This document shows, in pieces, positions 32,297 through 45,308 of a stretch of DNA of 64,000 nt. Source of the DNA: Actinacidiphila bryophytorum (GTDB lineage: Bacteria > Actinomycetota > Actinomycetes > Streptomycetales > Streptomycetaceae). The stretch is taken from NCBI RefSeq assembly GCF_016916835.1, contig NZ_JAFFIX010000003.1, forward strand, positions 62,001 to 126,000. The letters run 5' to 3'. The notes beneath the pieces are model-generated. The model searched no databases, had not been told where the DNA came from, and worked only from the letters and a program-made list of their open reading frames with translations. Positions within the stretch are counted from its first letter, which is position 1, and each line of letters starts with the position of its first letter. A program made the position numbers and the translations under genes.

Positions 32297-32780
32297 CGTC
32301 TTCGCCTTCCCCCGCGCAGGGGTATCCCATGCATGAGTGCCGAGGGCAGACCAGTACGAGCTTCCACTGGCGCTCCTTCTGGCCGTGGTCGGCGTCCTGT
32401 TCGTCCCGGCGCCGTTCAAGACCGCGGCTGTCGGCTTGGTCGGCGTGCCGGTCATCGCCTGGATGACGCGACGGGACCACAGAAAGCCTTCTCCGCCCGG
32501 CGGCGTCCACTGCGAAGATACGGATCTGGTCGTGGGTATCGGGACGGTGTTCACCCTGGTGTCGGCTGCGGAGATCGCGACCAGCAGGCCGGCGACCAGC
32601 AGCGCGACGATGCTGACCCGCGCCACGACGTGGCCGTCAAGCCGCTGTTGAGCCGGCCGGACCTCGTACCGTCGTCTTGTGTTCCGACGTGATCTCCACG
32701 CTCGACCCGGAGGGCACCCTTCATCACCCCCAAGCGCCGTCAAAGCCGGCGCACCGGCCGTCACGGTCGGCTAGATCCTC
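32297..32780. other. gene-poor stretch upstream of the permease and APC transporter
   Basis: About 480 bases between divergent genes. Both strands carry hydrophobic peptide-coding patches: plus strand ELPLALLLAVVGVLFVPAP near 32360-32420, and minus strand VSIVALLVAGLLVAIS near 32570-32620. Neither has a proper start, length or known family, so I regard them as possible gene fragments. Confidence 0.4.
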
Positions 32781-32801
32781 CTTGTGCTATGTGCTATGTG
32801 C
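32781..32801 (+). promoter_or_regulatory. triple heptamer repeat upstream of the APC transporter
   Basis: CTTGTGC-TATGTGC-TATGTGC: three tandem heptamers 16 bases before the transporter ATG at 32817, matching in period and consensus (NTTGTGC/NATGTGC) the array at 24858-24878. A common regulator is inferred. Confidence 0.5.
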
Positions 32802-32816
32802 TGCGAAAGGCTCTCC

Positions 32817-34217
32817 ATGATTCTCCGCCGGCGCGCCCGGCCATCTGTCGGTTCGCCGGCGGCCGTCTCCGCCGGGCCTCGGCGTTCGGTACTGTTCTTC
32901 GCGTTCTCCTTCGCGGTGATCGCCGATCCCGTCTCGTCCGTGGCCTATGCCATCGAAGCGGCACTTCGCGCGCTGAAAGGTGATCTTGCGCTACTGCTGC
33001 CCACGATGACCCTGGTGGTGGGTCTGGTCGTCGTGGTGACGGCGAACTACTGGCAACTCGTGCGGCGCTTCCCCAAAGGGGGCGGTGCCGCCGCAGCGGC
33101 AGGGCGGGCGTTCGGCCCCCAGTGGACGTTCCTCCCGATCGGCGCGCTGGTCGTCGACTTCGTACTGACCATCGGCGTCTCGATCTCCGCTGCGGCCAGC
33201 GCGGCCATCGCCCTCCTCCCAGGCCTGGCTCCTGCCCGGATCCCGCTGGCCCTGGTGCTGCTCGTGGTGGTCGCGGGACTCACCTGGTTCGGACACGGGG
33301 GACGCCTGCTGTTCGCCGTGATGACCGCAGTGTTCGTAGTGGTCTCCGTGAGCGTCCTGGTCCTCGGTTTCACCTCCCCCCACAACGCGGGCAGCGCACC
33401 GGCCACCACCGATCCCGGACACTCCGCGCTCCTGGCGGTGGTGCTGGCCTTCCCCGTGGCAATGGCCCTGGCCACCGGCGTCGAAGCGCCGTCCACCGCC
33501 ATCGCCCAACTCGGCCAGCTCGACGACACCCACCGCCGCCGCTTCGGCCGCGGCACCCTCGCGCTCCTGGTGGTGATCGTCGGCGGCCTGACCCTGGCAC
33601 TGACCGCGCTGGCAGTCCGCCTCCACACCGGCATTCCCGCCCCGGACTCCACCCAGATCGCCGACATCGCACACGCCGCCACCGGCCCCGGCTGGCTCTA
33701 CGGCGCTTTCCAGCTCACCAGCGCCCTGCTGCTTCTCGCGGCGGCCAGCTCCTCATTCCAGGCCGGCCCCGGACTCCTCAAGGCCCTCTCCGGCACCGAC
33801 CGGGCACCGGGTGTGCTGCCGACACCGCTGGGTCGTACCAACCATCACCACACCCCGTACTGGTCGGTACTGGTCTACCTGTCCGCCGGAGCCCTGGTCG
33901 TCCTGGCCGCGGAAGCAAGGGAACAGCGCCTGGTGCTCTTCTACGCCGTCGCGGTGTTCGTCAGCTTCCTCGTCGGCCTGCTGGCCATGACCAGCTTCGC
34001 CCGCCGCGAGGGCAAGACGGCACTGGCCTGCGTCAACGCACTGGCCGCCGTCGCCGTCGCCTTTACGCTCGCGGTCAACCTGCTGCGCGGCTGGCCCCTG
34101 CTGTCCCTGACGGCGACCCTGGCCATCGCAGCCGCCCTGTACGTCCGGTGGACGAAAGCCGGCAGACCCACCGGCGTCGAGAACGCAGAATCCGCGGCGG
34201 AACCGACGGCTGACTGA
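32817..34217 (+). CDS. APC-superfamily amino-acid/cation transporter
   Basis: A 466-aa protein with about 12 transmembrane helices. The N-terminal SSVAYAIEAAL and RFPKGGGAAAAAGRAFG are typical of the APC superfamily (amino acid permeases and the related KUP-type group). ATG 32817 has GAAAGG 6 bases upstream. The C-terminal tail is short and hydrophilic. The substrate cannot be assigned. Confidence 0.8.
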   Translation: MILRRRARPSVGSPAAVSAGPRRSVLFFAFSFAVIADPVSSVAYAIEAALRALKGDLALLLPTMTLVVGLVVVVTANYWQLVRRFPKGGGAAAAAGRAFGPQWTFLPIGALVVDFVLTIGVSISAAASAAIALLPGLAPARIPLALVLLVVVAGLTWFGHGGRLLFAVMTAVFVVVSVSVLVLGFTSPHNAGSAPATTDPGHSALLAVVLAFPVAMALATGVEAPSTAIAQLGQLDDTHRRRFGRGTLALLVVIVGGLTLALTALAVRLHTGIPAPDSTQIADIAHAATGPGWLYGAFQLTSALLLLAAASSSFQAGPGLLKALSGTDRAPGVLPTPLGRTNHHHTPYWSVLVYLSAGALVVLAAEAREQRLVLFYAVAVFVSFLVGLLAMTSFARREGKTALACVNALAAVAVAFTLAVNLLRGWPLLSLTATLAIAAALYVRWTKAGRPTGVENAESAAEPTAD

Positions 34218-34464
34218 GCCGCACCCAGGCACGGCCGCCAACGGCCTGTCGTGGAAACCGCCGCCACAGAGTGCTGCCCTTGCCTAGCCGGAGCCCAAGC
34301 CGCACAACGGCTGATGCCCCATTGCGGAGCACTGGCTTGCCGCCGCCGGGCAGTGCCCTCTACGACCCGGGCACAGGCTTCATCCGGGTCGCGGAGGAGC
34401 CCGACGTCGTAAATCCGGATCCGGCGTTCAGCCGAACTCCGTGTTTCTCTCGGCCAACAGAAGC

Positions 34465-34482
34465 TGTCACTGTGGAGTGACA
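34465..34482 (+). promoter_or_regulatory. TGTCACT-GTGG-AGTGACA operator
   Basis: A perfect dyad of 7-bp arms with a 4-base spacer, ending 11 bases before the ATG of the uracil-DNA-glycosylase-like gene. Position suggests repression by blocking transcription start. No regulator is assigned. Confidence 0.5.
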
Positions 34483-34493
34483 CACTGCAGCGC

Positions 34494-35174
34494 ATGACAT
34501 CACGCAACGCTTTTCATACGACGGCGCCGCGGGCACTGGCAGAGCCTGAGGCGCTCCGCACTCGGTTGGCCGCCGTTCGTACCGAGTCCTCGACGCGCCC
34601 CTTGAACGACTGGGTGGAGGGCCTGCGTGCCCGGTTGGGCGAGGGCGAATCAGTGCCGTGGTTCGACCCTGCCTCGGGCGGGGTGGAAGCCCGGAGCCTC
34701 TTCCTGCTGGAAGCACCGGGTCAGAAGGCCGTGGGCGCCGAGGCCGAACTGCGTCGCACAGGCAGTGGGATCATCTCGATCGACAACGACGACCCCACCG
34801 CGCGGAACTGCTGGATGTTGCGTGATGAGGCAGGCCTTCCGTACAGGGAGTCCGTGCACTGGAACGTGGTGCCGTGGTACCTCGGCACGGCCACCCGAAT
34901 CGCGGCCCCGGGGAAGTCCGAGATCCAGCGTGCCGCGCTCTTCCTCCATGAGGTGATAGCGATGCTGCCCTCCCTGGAGGTCGTCGTTCCCATGGGGCGC
35001 AAGGCCCAAGCGGGATGGGCTATATACCAGGAACGCTTCGCCCCGAAGGTGCACACGCTTCCGACCTGGCATCCGAGCCCACGTGTGTTCGCGTCGCGTC
35101 CTGCCGCCCGGCAGGAGATATTGAAGGTCCTGCAGCAGGCTGCGCGGCTGCTGGGTACTGTTCGAGCCGGATAG
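34494..35174 (+). CDS. uracil-DNA-glycosylase-superfamily protein
   Basis: A 226-aa protein with superfamily motifs: LFLLEAPGQKA (position of the water-activating loop), NVVPWYLG (base-binding Asn) and WHPSPRVF (DNA-intercalation loop). It removes uracil or related lesions from DNA if active; it could also be a phage- or element-linked variant, since it lies near the inner att copy. It is preceded by a palindromic operator. Confidence 0.8.
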   Translation: MTSRNAFHTTAPRALAEPEALRTRLAAVRTESSTRPLNDWVEGLRARLGEGESVPWFDPASGGVEARSLFLLEAPGQKAVGAEAELRRTGSGIISIDNDDPTARNCWMLRDEAGLPYRESVHWNVVPWYLGTATRIAAPGKSEIQRAALFLHEVIAMLPSLEVVVPMGRKAQAGWAIYQERFAPKVHTLPTWHPSPRVFASRPAARQEILKVLQQAARLLGTVRAG

Positions 35175-35303
35175 CGGGTCCTGGTCGTTGCGGCGCCCCG
35201 CGGCCGGAGAGGCTGCGGGATCAGGGCTCCGTCGTTCTCGCGGTCAGCACGTCGTAGCCGTCAGTGGCCGGACGACCACCGCTGTCCACAACGTGAGAAC
35301 GCG

Positions 35304-36230
35304 TCAGCCGGGCCTCCCTCGCCGCCATTGCGACGGCCATCCGTGCTTGTCACGAAATACCACGCGACCCGCGTAAACACCCCCCGCGCCCAAGCACGAC
35401 AGCGAGAGCATGACGGCGACAGCGCCGTACTGGCCCAACTTCGCACCGCCGACGAAGAAACCGGCGGCCAGCGCCAGACAGAAGAGCGAACACGCCGCGG
35501 CAACCCAGCGGTTCGCGTTGGATCGCGCGTTGATCCGGGCGAAGAAAGCATGGCCTCGCGCGGCCCGACGATCAATCCGCGCGATCCGGGCCAGGCGTTC
35601 GTCGGAGACGGTGACGGCAGTGCCGACCACCTTGTCGACCGGCCCCGCCCCACCGATGCGGGCGACGGCGGGCACGGACTTCAGTGGGACGGCCAAGTCG
35701 ATCACCTGCGCCCCCTGGGAAATACGCAGTACGCCCTTCTTCCGCCAGAGGTCGAAACCGGGGTTGAGTGTTGCCGTCGTCGGACTTGGGCCGACGCGGC
35801 AGGTGCTGTCAAAGATGTAAGCCCGGCGGGACAAGAACCGCGGGTCGATGACCAGCCCCGTCTCATCGCCCACCAGAAACACCGTGGCCTGGCGCCAGCT
35901 CAGCCGTCCGACCTCCCTCACCCACCCCCTGTCCGTGATCTGCTGCGTGACACCCCAGCGTTCCTCGACCGCGATCTGCGCGGGCTTCAGCGGATACCCG
36001 GCTTCGAAGGCGCGACTGCCGGTACGGCGTGGCCGAACGTCCCCCCGCCACCGCAGCCGACGAGGCACGATCGTCACGCCGATCGCCATCACGGCCAAGG
36101 CAGCAAGGCCACCCAAAGTCAGCACCGGGCCCATCGGTCCGTCGCCGATCACGGCCACGCCGGCGAGCAGCGCGCCCATCCACGCAAAGGCCCCGAGCAT
36201 CAGTACCGCGTTCACCACGTCAGCGCACAC
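35304..36230 (-). CDS. hypothetical membrane protein
   Basis: A 308-aa protein: two N-terminal helices (ALLAGVAVIGDG region and LTLGGLAALAVMAIGVTIV), a soluble middle of about 170 residues with WGVTQQITDRGWVREVG, and two C-terminal helices. Family not recognised. The start is one of several nearby GTG codons. It is the last gene before the inner att copy at 36311. Confidence 0.6.
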   Translation of the reverse strand: MCADVVNAVLMLGAFAWMGALLAGVAVIGDGPMGPVLTLGGLAALAVMAIGVTIVPRRLRWRGDVRPRRTGSRAFEAGYPLKPAQIAVEERWGVTQQITDRGWVREVGRLSWRQATVFLVGDETGLVIDPRFLSRRAYIFDSTCRVGPSPTTATLNPGFDLWRKKGVLRISQGAQVIDLAVPLKSVPAVARIGGAGPVDKVVGTAVTVSDERLARIARIDRRAARGHAFFARINARSNANRWVAAACSLFCLALAAGFFVGGAKLGQYGAVAVMLSLSCLGAGGVYAGRVVFRDKHGWPSQWRRGRPG

Positions 36231-36310
36231 CCCCCGCCCCTCGCCCCGCGGCTCGAGAGATATCGGCAGATCCTATCCCTGCCGTTGGAGGAAAGCGCCG
36301 GTTGGCGGAC

Positions 36311-36376
36311 GCTGGTCAGAGCCTCAACCCGGTTGTGCCCCCGGCGGGATTCCAACCTGCGCACACGGCTTCGGAG
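36311..36376 (-). repeat. inner att-like copy of tRNA-Arg(CCG) 3' end plus terminator arm
   Basis: 66 bases matching 53593-53658 at 62 positions without gaps. They cover one arm of the tRNA terminator (GCTGGTCAGAGCC), the linker, and the T-arm/acceptor/anticodon 3' half. The 5' half of the tRNA and the other terminator arm are missing. Together with 53593 it forms direct repeats around a 17.3-kb segment. Confidence 0.85.
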
Positions 36377-36422
36377 CTTGCCTGATCAGCCGTTGGACAG
36401 CCCACCTCGCGAAAGCACGAGG

Positions 36423-37148
36423 CTAGCTCCCGGCGAGGACGGCGCCTCCGTCTACGGTGAGCACCGTTCCGGTGACGAAGCGATTCTCCATCAGATACAG
36501 GTGTGCCGCGGCGATCTGGTCCGCTTCCCCGATCGACTTGGTGAGCGTCCGATCAGCGAGGGTCGCGAACAACGCGGCGCGCTGCGGCTCCGGAACCGGG
36601 TCCCACAGCGGCGTGCGGATTGCTCCCGGGCGGACCGCGTTGACGCGGATCGGGGCGAGCTCGGCAGCCAGCCCTCGCGTCAGGCCCTCTGCGGCGGCGG
36701 CGGCGCCGGCCGCGAGCGCCGTTCCGGGTGCGGGGCGGACAGCGACCGTCCCGGACGTCAGCACGATCGAGCCTCCCGGCCGGATGTGCCGCGTCGCGTG
36801 CTTGACCGCGGCGACTGCTCCCCAGAAGCGGACCTCGAACAGGTCCCGGGCGGTATCGAGTGGCAGGTCTGCCAGCGGCTGCGGACGCACCGTGTCCCCG
36901 GCTGTGTAAACCACGTGGTCGAGTTCGCCGACGCGCTCGAAGAGGGCGGCGAGGCCGGCCTCGTCGCGGGAATTGACGACCGCCCCTTCACAGGTGTCCG
37001 GCAACTCCGCGAGAGCGGCCTTCAGCCGTCCCTGGCTGCTCGATGCGATCGTGACTACCGCCCCTGCTGCCGCTGCGGCGCGGGCCGCGGCCAGTCCCAT
37101 CCCTGAACTGCCGCCGATGATGACGATGTGCTGGCCTGAAAGGGCCAT
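36423..37148 (-). CDS. SDR-family oxidoreductase lacking the YxxxK pair
   Basis: A 241-aa Rossmann protein with IIGGSSGMGLAAARAA (cofactor loop) and a C-terminal VTGTVLTVDGG. The active-site helix reads GTALAAGAAAAAEGLTRG, so the Tyr and Lys of YxxxK are absent although the Ser region (VLTSGT) is present. Some SDR subgroups share this loss and their chemistry is unclear. It diverges from a TetR gene across two identical palindromes, so TetR control is very likely. Confidence 0.85.
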   Translation of the reverse strand: MALSGQHIVIIGGSSGMGLAAARAAAAAGAVVTIASSSQGRLKAALAELPDTCEGAVVNSRDEAGLAALFERVGELDHVVYTAGDTVRPQPLADLPLDTARDLFEVRFWGAVAAVKHATRHIRPGGSIVLTSGTVAVRPAPGTALAAGAAAAAEGLTRGLAAELAPIRVNAVRPGAIRTPLWDPVPEPQRAALFATLADRTLTKSIGEADQIAAAHLYLMENRFVTGTVLTVDGGAVLAGS

Positions 37149-37172
37149 GGTGACAACTCCTGCACCTCGAAA

Positions 37173-37225
37173 TGATGACTCAGTGAGTCATCAGTATAGC
37201 AGCGTGATGACTCAGTGAGTCATCA
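37173..37225. promoter_or_regulatory. twin identical TetR operators
   Basis: Two identical 21-base dyads (37173-37193 and 37205-37225), each with arms TGATGACTCA and TGAGTCATCA around a central G, lie 32 bases centre to centre between the divergent SDR and TetR genes. They overlap both promoters. The TetR protein is the obvious ligand. Confidence 0.85.
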
Positions 37226-37242
37226 CTGTTATGGTGGTGGCC

Positions 37243-37854
37243 ATGTCGCGATGGGACCCGTATGCCGAAGACCGGCTCCGCGAGGCAGCTCTGGAGCTGT
37301 TCCTTGAGCATGGGTACGAGAACGTCACCGTCGCGGAGATCACCGAGCGGGCCGGGCTGACCCGGCGCTCGTTCTCCCGCTACTTCACGGACAAGCGGGA
37401 CGTGCTGTTTGCCGGATCCGAACAACTTCCGGTCGTCCTCGCGCGTTCCGTCCGGAACGCCGCCGACACACTCACGCCCTTCGAGGCCCTCCTGACCGCT
37501 CTCGTGGATGTCGCCGGAGGGCTGGCCGACCAGGCCCCGCTCGCCGTGCAACGGCGGGCGGTTGTCCGGGCGAGCCCGGAACTGCAGGAGCGGGGGCGCA
37601 CCAAGTTCGCCGCGGTGATCGACGCGGTGGCGGACGCACTGCGGGACCGAGGCACCACCGAGTCGCATGCGACGCTCCTCGCGGAGGTCGGTGTCGCGAT
37701 CTTCCGCACCGCGTTCGAGCGGTGGACCGACCGGCCGGACGACATGGACCTGCCGACTCGCATCCGGGAGGCGGCTGCCGAGGTCGCCGCCGGCCTGGGG
37801 GCGGTGGACTTCACTGCGTTGCCCGCCCCTGACGCGACAACCGCGCATGGCTGA
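37243..37854 (+). CDS. TetR-family transcriptional regulator
   Basis: A 203-aa regulator with an N-terminal HTH (VTVAEITERAGLTRRSFSRYF) and an all-helical ligand domain. ATG 37243 is favoured; ATG 37231 would overlap more of the operator leader. It faces the SDR gene across a twin palindrome, so it probably represses both and responds to a substrate of the SDR. Confidence 0.9.
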   Translation: MSRWDPYAEDRLREAALELFLEHGYENVTVAEITERAGLTRRSFSRYFTDKRDVLFAGSEQLPVVLARSVRNAADTLTPFEALLTALVDVAGGLADQAPLAVQRRAVVRASPELQERGRTKFAAVIDAVADALRDRGTTESHATLLAEVGVAIFRTAFERWTDRPDDMDLPTRIREAAAEVAAGLGAVDFTALPAPDATTAHG

Positions 37855-38263
37855 GCACTGCCTGCGGACTACTTGGGTTCCCCGATGTCACCCGCGAGAT
37901 CGGTCAAGCCCGCTTTGCCGCGCCGACCGGGCGGGCGGAGTCTGCCCGATGTATAGGACGTGCGATGTGCGGACGTCCGCCGCAGTCGCCGGGGCCAGGC
38001 CCGAGGGGGCCGGCGAGTTGGTGACCAGGGGGAGCGTCGCCTCGGGCGCGTTGTCCGCCTGGTGCGGCCGATGCCGGTGGCGAACCCGGCGGATCTGCGC
38101 GTGGTGCATGCGTTCGGCCGGCCCGAGGTGCACTTTCCGCTCGGCGGGTCGCCGCTGGTGTTCAACGCCGCACGAAGAGCAGCCCGTCGCTCCTTGACGC
38201 CGGCTCTTCTGCGCTGTCTTCTCCCGCACCTGTGGTTGCTGTGCCCGTCTCGGCGGTGCTGGA
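37855..38263. other. gene-poor stretch
   Basis: About 409 bases between TetR and the CsoR-family gene. Short frames on both strands lack family similarity. It may contain eroded coding sequence; nothing can be supported. Confidence 0.4.
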
Positions 38264-42833
<4,570 letters not shown>

Positions 42834-42859
42834 AACGTCACGGAAAGCAGGGGACACGG

Positions 42860-43201
42860 GTGAAACCAGACAGCGCCGATGAGCACGGGCTGAACCAGAT
42901 CACCGGCTACCTGCTGTGGCACGCTGAGGTCGAACAAGCCCGCCGCCAGGCAGCCGTCTTCACCTCCCACCTGCCATGGCTGACCACAGGGCAGCGCGAG
43001 GACGTGGAGCGCGTCTACATCGCTGACCGGGTGGCCGCCTCCCGCGCCATGCTGGAGCAGATCCGCGATCGAGCCGTTGCACTGCGAGGGGAGTACAGCC
43101 GGCGGTACGGGTCCCTGAAGAGGCGCTGTGTGGCAGCTGCTGCCGGGTGCACCGCCGTTGTCGCCGGCGTCGCCGGAGTCGTCGTCCTCATCTCCCGCTG
43201 A
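42860..43201 (+). CDS. small membrane-anchored protein beside cox subunit I
   Basis: A 113-aa protein: a hydrophilic helical N-terminal part (LLWHAEVEQARRQAAVF, LTTGQREDVERVYIADRV) and one C-terminal helix (VAGVAGVVVLI). It begins with GTG 42860, 26 bases after the cox gene, probably in the same transcript. No known domain; a role in assembly or stability of the oxidase is conceivable but unsupported. Confidence 0.7.
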   Translation: MKPDSADEHGLNQITGYLLWHAEVEQARRQAAVFTSHLPWLTTGQREDVERVYIADRVAASRAMLEQIRDRAVALRGEYSRRYGSLKRRCVAAAAGCTAVVAGVAGVVVLISR

Positions 43202-43273
43202 CCGGGTAGTTGATCAAGCTCAGGGACGCTGTGGCACGGGGCGCCGGTGGCAGCGCGGCGCGAAGGGACGGTT

Positions 43274-43290
43274 TATACCCCTGGGCGTAT
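43274..43290 (+). promoter_or_regulatory. CsoR/CstR-type operator variant upstream of DUF302 gene
   Basis: ATACCCCTGGGCGTAT is the TACCCC-N2-GGGGTA dyad with one arm changed to GGCGTA. It lies about 40 bases before the DUF302 start. Confidence 0.55.
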
Positions 43291-43329
43291 CCTGGGCAGG
43301 AGTGTTTCCGTCGGAGAGCGGGGCGAGGC

Positions 43330-43725
43330 GTGACCAGGGAATATGGGCGGACTGTTGTAGTGGACCTCACGTTCGACGAGGCGATGCGGCGGGTGCGGGA
43401 GGCGCTGGCCGTGCAGGGCTTCGGGGTGCTCAGCGAGATCGACGTCCGTGCGACCCTCGCGTCGAAACTGGACGTCGCCATGGAGCCGTACGTGATCCTC
43501 GGCGCCTGCAACCCGCACCTGGCGCACCGCGCGCTGGAGGCCGACCGCTCCATCGGAATGCTGCTGCCCTGCAACGTCGTGGTGCGCGGAAACCCCGATG
43601 GCGGCTCGATCGTGCAGGCGCTGGACCCGGAGGCGATGGTCGAACTCACCGGCCTGCCCGAACTGCGCCCGGTCGCTGACGAGGCACGCCGGAAACTCGA
43701 CGCTTCCCTCGCTTCCCTCGGTTGA
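43330..43725 (+). CDS. DUF302 protein
   Basis: A 131-aa soluble protein of the DUF302 family: TFDEAMRRVREALAVQGFGV, LSEIDVRATL, and LGACNPHLAHRALEADRSIG with LLPCNVVV. The family folds like small alpha/beta dimers and is often found near sulfur-oxidation or thiol-redox genes; its function is not established. Two Cys (in GACNP and LPCNV) could bind metal or thiol. GTG 43330 is chosen as the start closest to the family N-terminus. The operator upstream links it to the CsoR/CstR regulon. Confidence 0.85.
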   Translation: MTREYGRTVVVDLTFDEAMRRVREALAVQGFGVLSEIDVRATLASKLDVAMEPYVILGACNPHLAHRALEADRSIGMLLPCNVVVRGNPDGGSIVQALDPEAMVELTGLPELRPVADEARRKLDASLASLG

Positions 43726-43920
43726 CGTGGGCGGTCGTCCAGGAGTTCGGGCGCGATCCGTTTCCACGGGACCGATGTCCTGCCCTCCTACGGTAGGGCG
43801 GGCCTTCCGGCCTGGATGAGTTGATGCCGTCTCTGCCTCTTGCGGCCGGCGCACTCGTTGCCGACTCGACCGGATGGCCGCCAAGGCGTGTGTTCGCCGT
43901 CCTGGCGGTACGTTGGACTC

Positions 43921-45063
43921 ATGGGGACGGCCGGGCCTGGCGGGCGATCCATTCCCTCGCGGTGGACGCGATCCCAGCGGGGTCTGATGCTTGCCGCACT
44001 GGCGGTGGTGGGTCTGCTGCTGCTGATCGATGTGCTGAGCGGCCCTGGGATCCGCATCGGAGGCCTCATGGTAGGCGTACCGGCCGTGTGTGCCGTGTTC
44101 CTCAGCCCCGTCCGGGTGCTGGTCGTCGCTGGTGTCACGCTCGCGTCCGTGGTCGTTGCAGCTCGGGACAACGGGCAGCTCGGGACGGCCAACTTCCCCG
44201 TCGCCCTCACCGCGGTGGTGCTGATCAGCGCCACCTCGGTCGCCGCCGCAGCCGTTCGACAGCGACGCGAGCGGGAGCTGGCCCAGTCTCGCTGGGTGGC
44301 TGCCACCACACAGCGGACACTGCTCAAGCCTCTGCCCGAGCGGGTGGGTCCGGTGAACCTGCGCTCGATGTACCTGGCCGCCGACAAGGAGTCCGCAGTC
44401 GGCGGTGACGTCTATGCGGCTGTGCGCACCGTCGACGGCGGTGCCAGGATCCTGGTCGGGGACGCGGAAGGAAAGGGGCTGTCAGCGGTCGAGCTGGGCA
44501 GCTCGTTGGTCAGGGCGTTCCTGCGCGCCACCCGTACCGGTGTGCCGTTGGAACAGCTGCCGGGATGGCTGGACGGCAGCCTGCGTGAGGACATCACCGA
44601 CATCGCGCTGGCGGCTCCCGTGCCGGCGGGCAGGGCGGCGCCGACGCCGCCTCTGGAGGGATTCGTCACCGCGGTCGCCGCCGAGGTCTCCCAGGACGGC
44701 GCGGCGCTGAGAATCTTGGACCTCGGCCACCCGCCGCCACTGCTCCTGCGGCACGGCGAGGTCATCACCTTGGACCGGCAGGAGCCCGCTCTTCCCCTGG
44801 GCCTGGGGGACCTTGCCGAGGACACCCACACGGTTGGCGCATATCGCATGGAGATCGGCGACATTCTCTTGCTCTACACCGACGGCGTGATCGAGGCACG
44901 GAACGCCGCGGGCGAGTTCTACCCCCTCGCCGAGCGGCTCCGGCGGTGGCCTTCGTGCACCTGTGATGATCTGCTGACCGCGATCACCGAGGACCTGGCT
45001 CGGCACGTGGCGGCGCCGCGGGGCGACGATGTGGCCATGGTCACCGTTCAACGGACGGTCTGA
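43921..45063 (+). CDS. PP2C/SpoIIE-type phosphatase with membrane domain (paralogue)
   Basis: A 380-aa protein: three or four N-terminal helices (LAALAVVGLLLLIDVLSG and following), a linker with RQRRERELAQSRWVA, and a SpoIIE phosphatase domain with GGDVYAAV, ILVGDAEGKGLSA, LGHPPPLLLRHG and LLYTDGVIEARN. It is the same architecture as the phosphatase at 29315, including AGEFYPL near the end, so the two island halves share a gene family. The start is uncertain; ATG 43921 gives a short cytoplasmic tail. Confidence 0.87.
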   Translation: MGTAGPGGRSIPSRWTRSQRGLMLAALAVVGLLLLIDVLSGPGIRIGGLMVGVPAVCAVFLSPVRVLVVAGVTLASVVVAARDNGQLGTANFPVALTAVVLISATSVAAAAVRQRRERELAQSRWVAATTQRTLLKPLPERVGPVNLRSMYLAADKESAVGGDVYAAVRTVDGGARILVGDAEGKGLSAVELGSSLVRAFLRATRTGVPLEQLPGWLDGSLREDITDIALAAPVPAGRAAPTPPLEGFVTAVAAEVSQDGAALRILDLGHPPPLLLRHGEVITLDRQEPALPLGLGDLAEDTHTVGAYRMEIGDILLLYTDGVIEARNAAGEFYPLAERLRRWPSCTCDDLLTAITEDLARHVAAPRGDDVAMVTVQRTV

Positions 45064-45308
45064 GGTCGGCGGCGGCATCGGGCTGTGCCCGATGTTCCTG
45101 CCTGGGACTCTCATCCGGGGCGGCTGACGGCGGCGCCTGCGGGTTGCGCTCGGGTCCACGGTGAACGGTGACGCCGAGGTGTCCGCCTGGTGGCCGAGTA
45201 GCAGATATCTCCTTGCGGCCCCAGAATAGTTCTGTTGCCGATGTAACCTGGACGGGTACCCACGGCGGCACCTTTCGGCTGCCGTCAACCCGTGGAGGAG
45301 GAGGGTCT

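Noticed and set aside
32297..32764. A 156-residue N-terminal extension of the UPF0718 permease
   Set aside because: The extension has composition unlike the family and no ribosome binding site, while GTG 32296 has a good one and starts at the first family helix.
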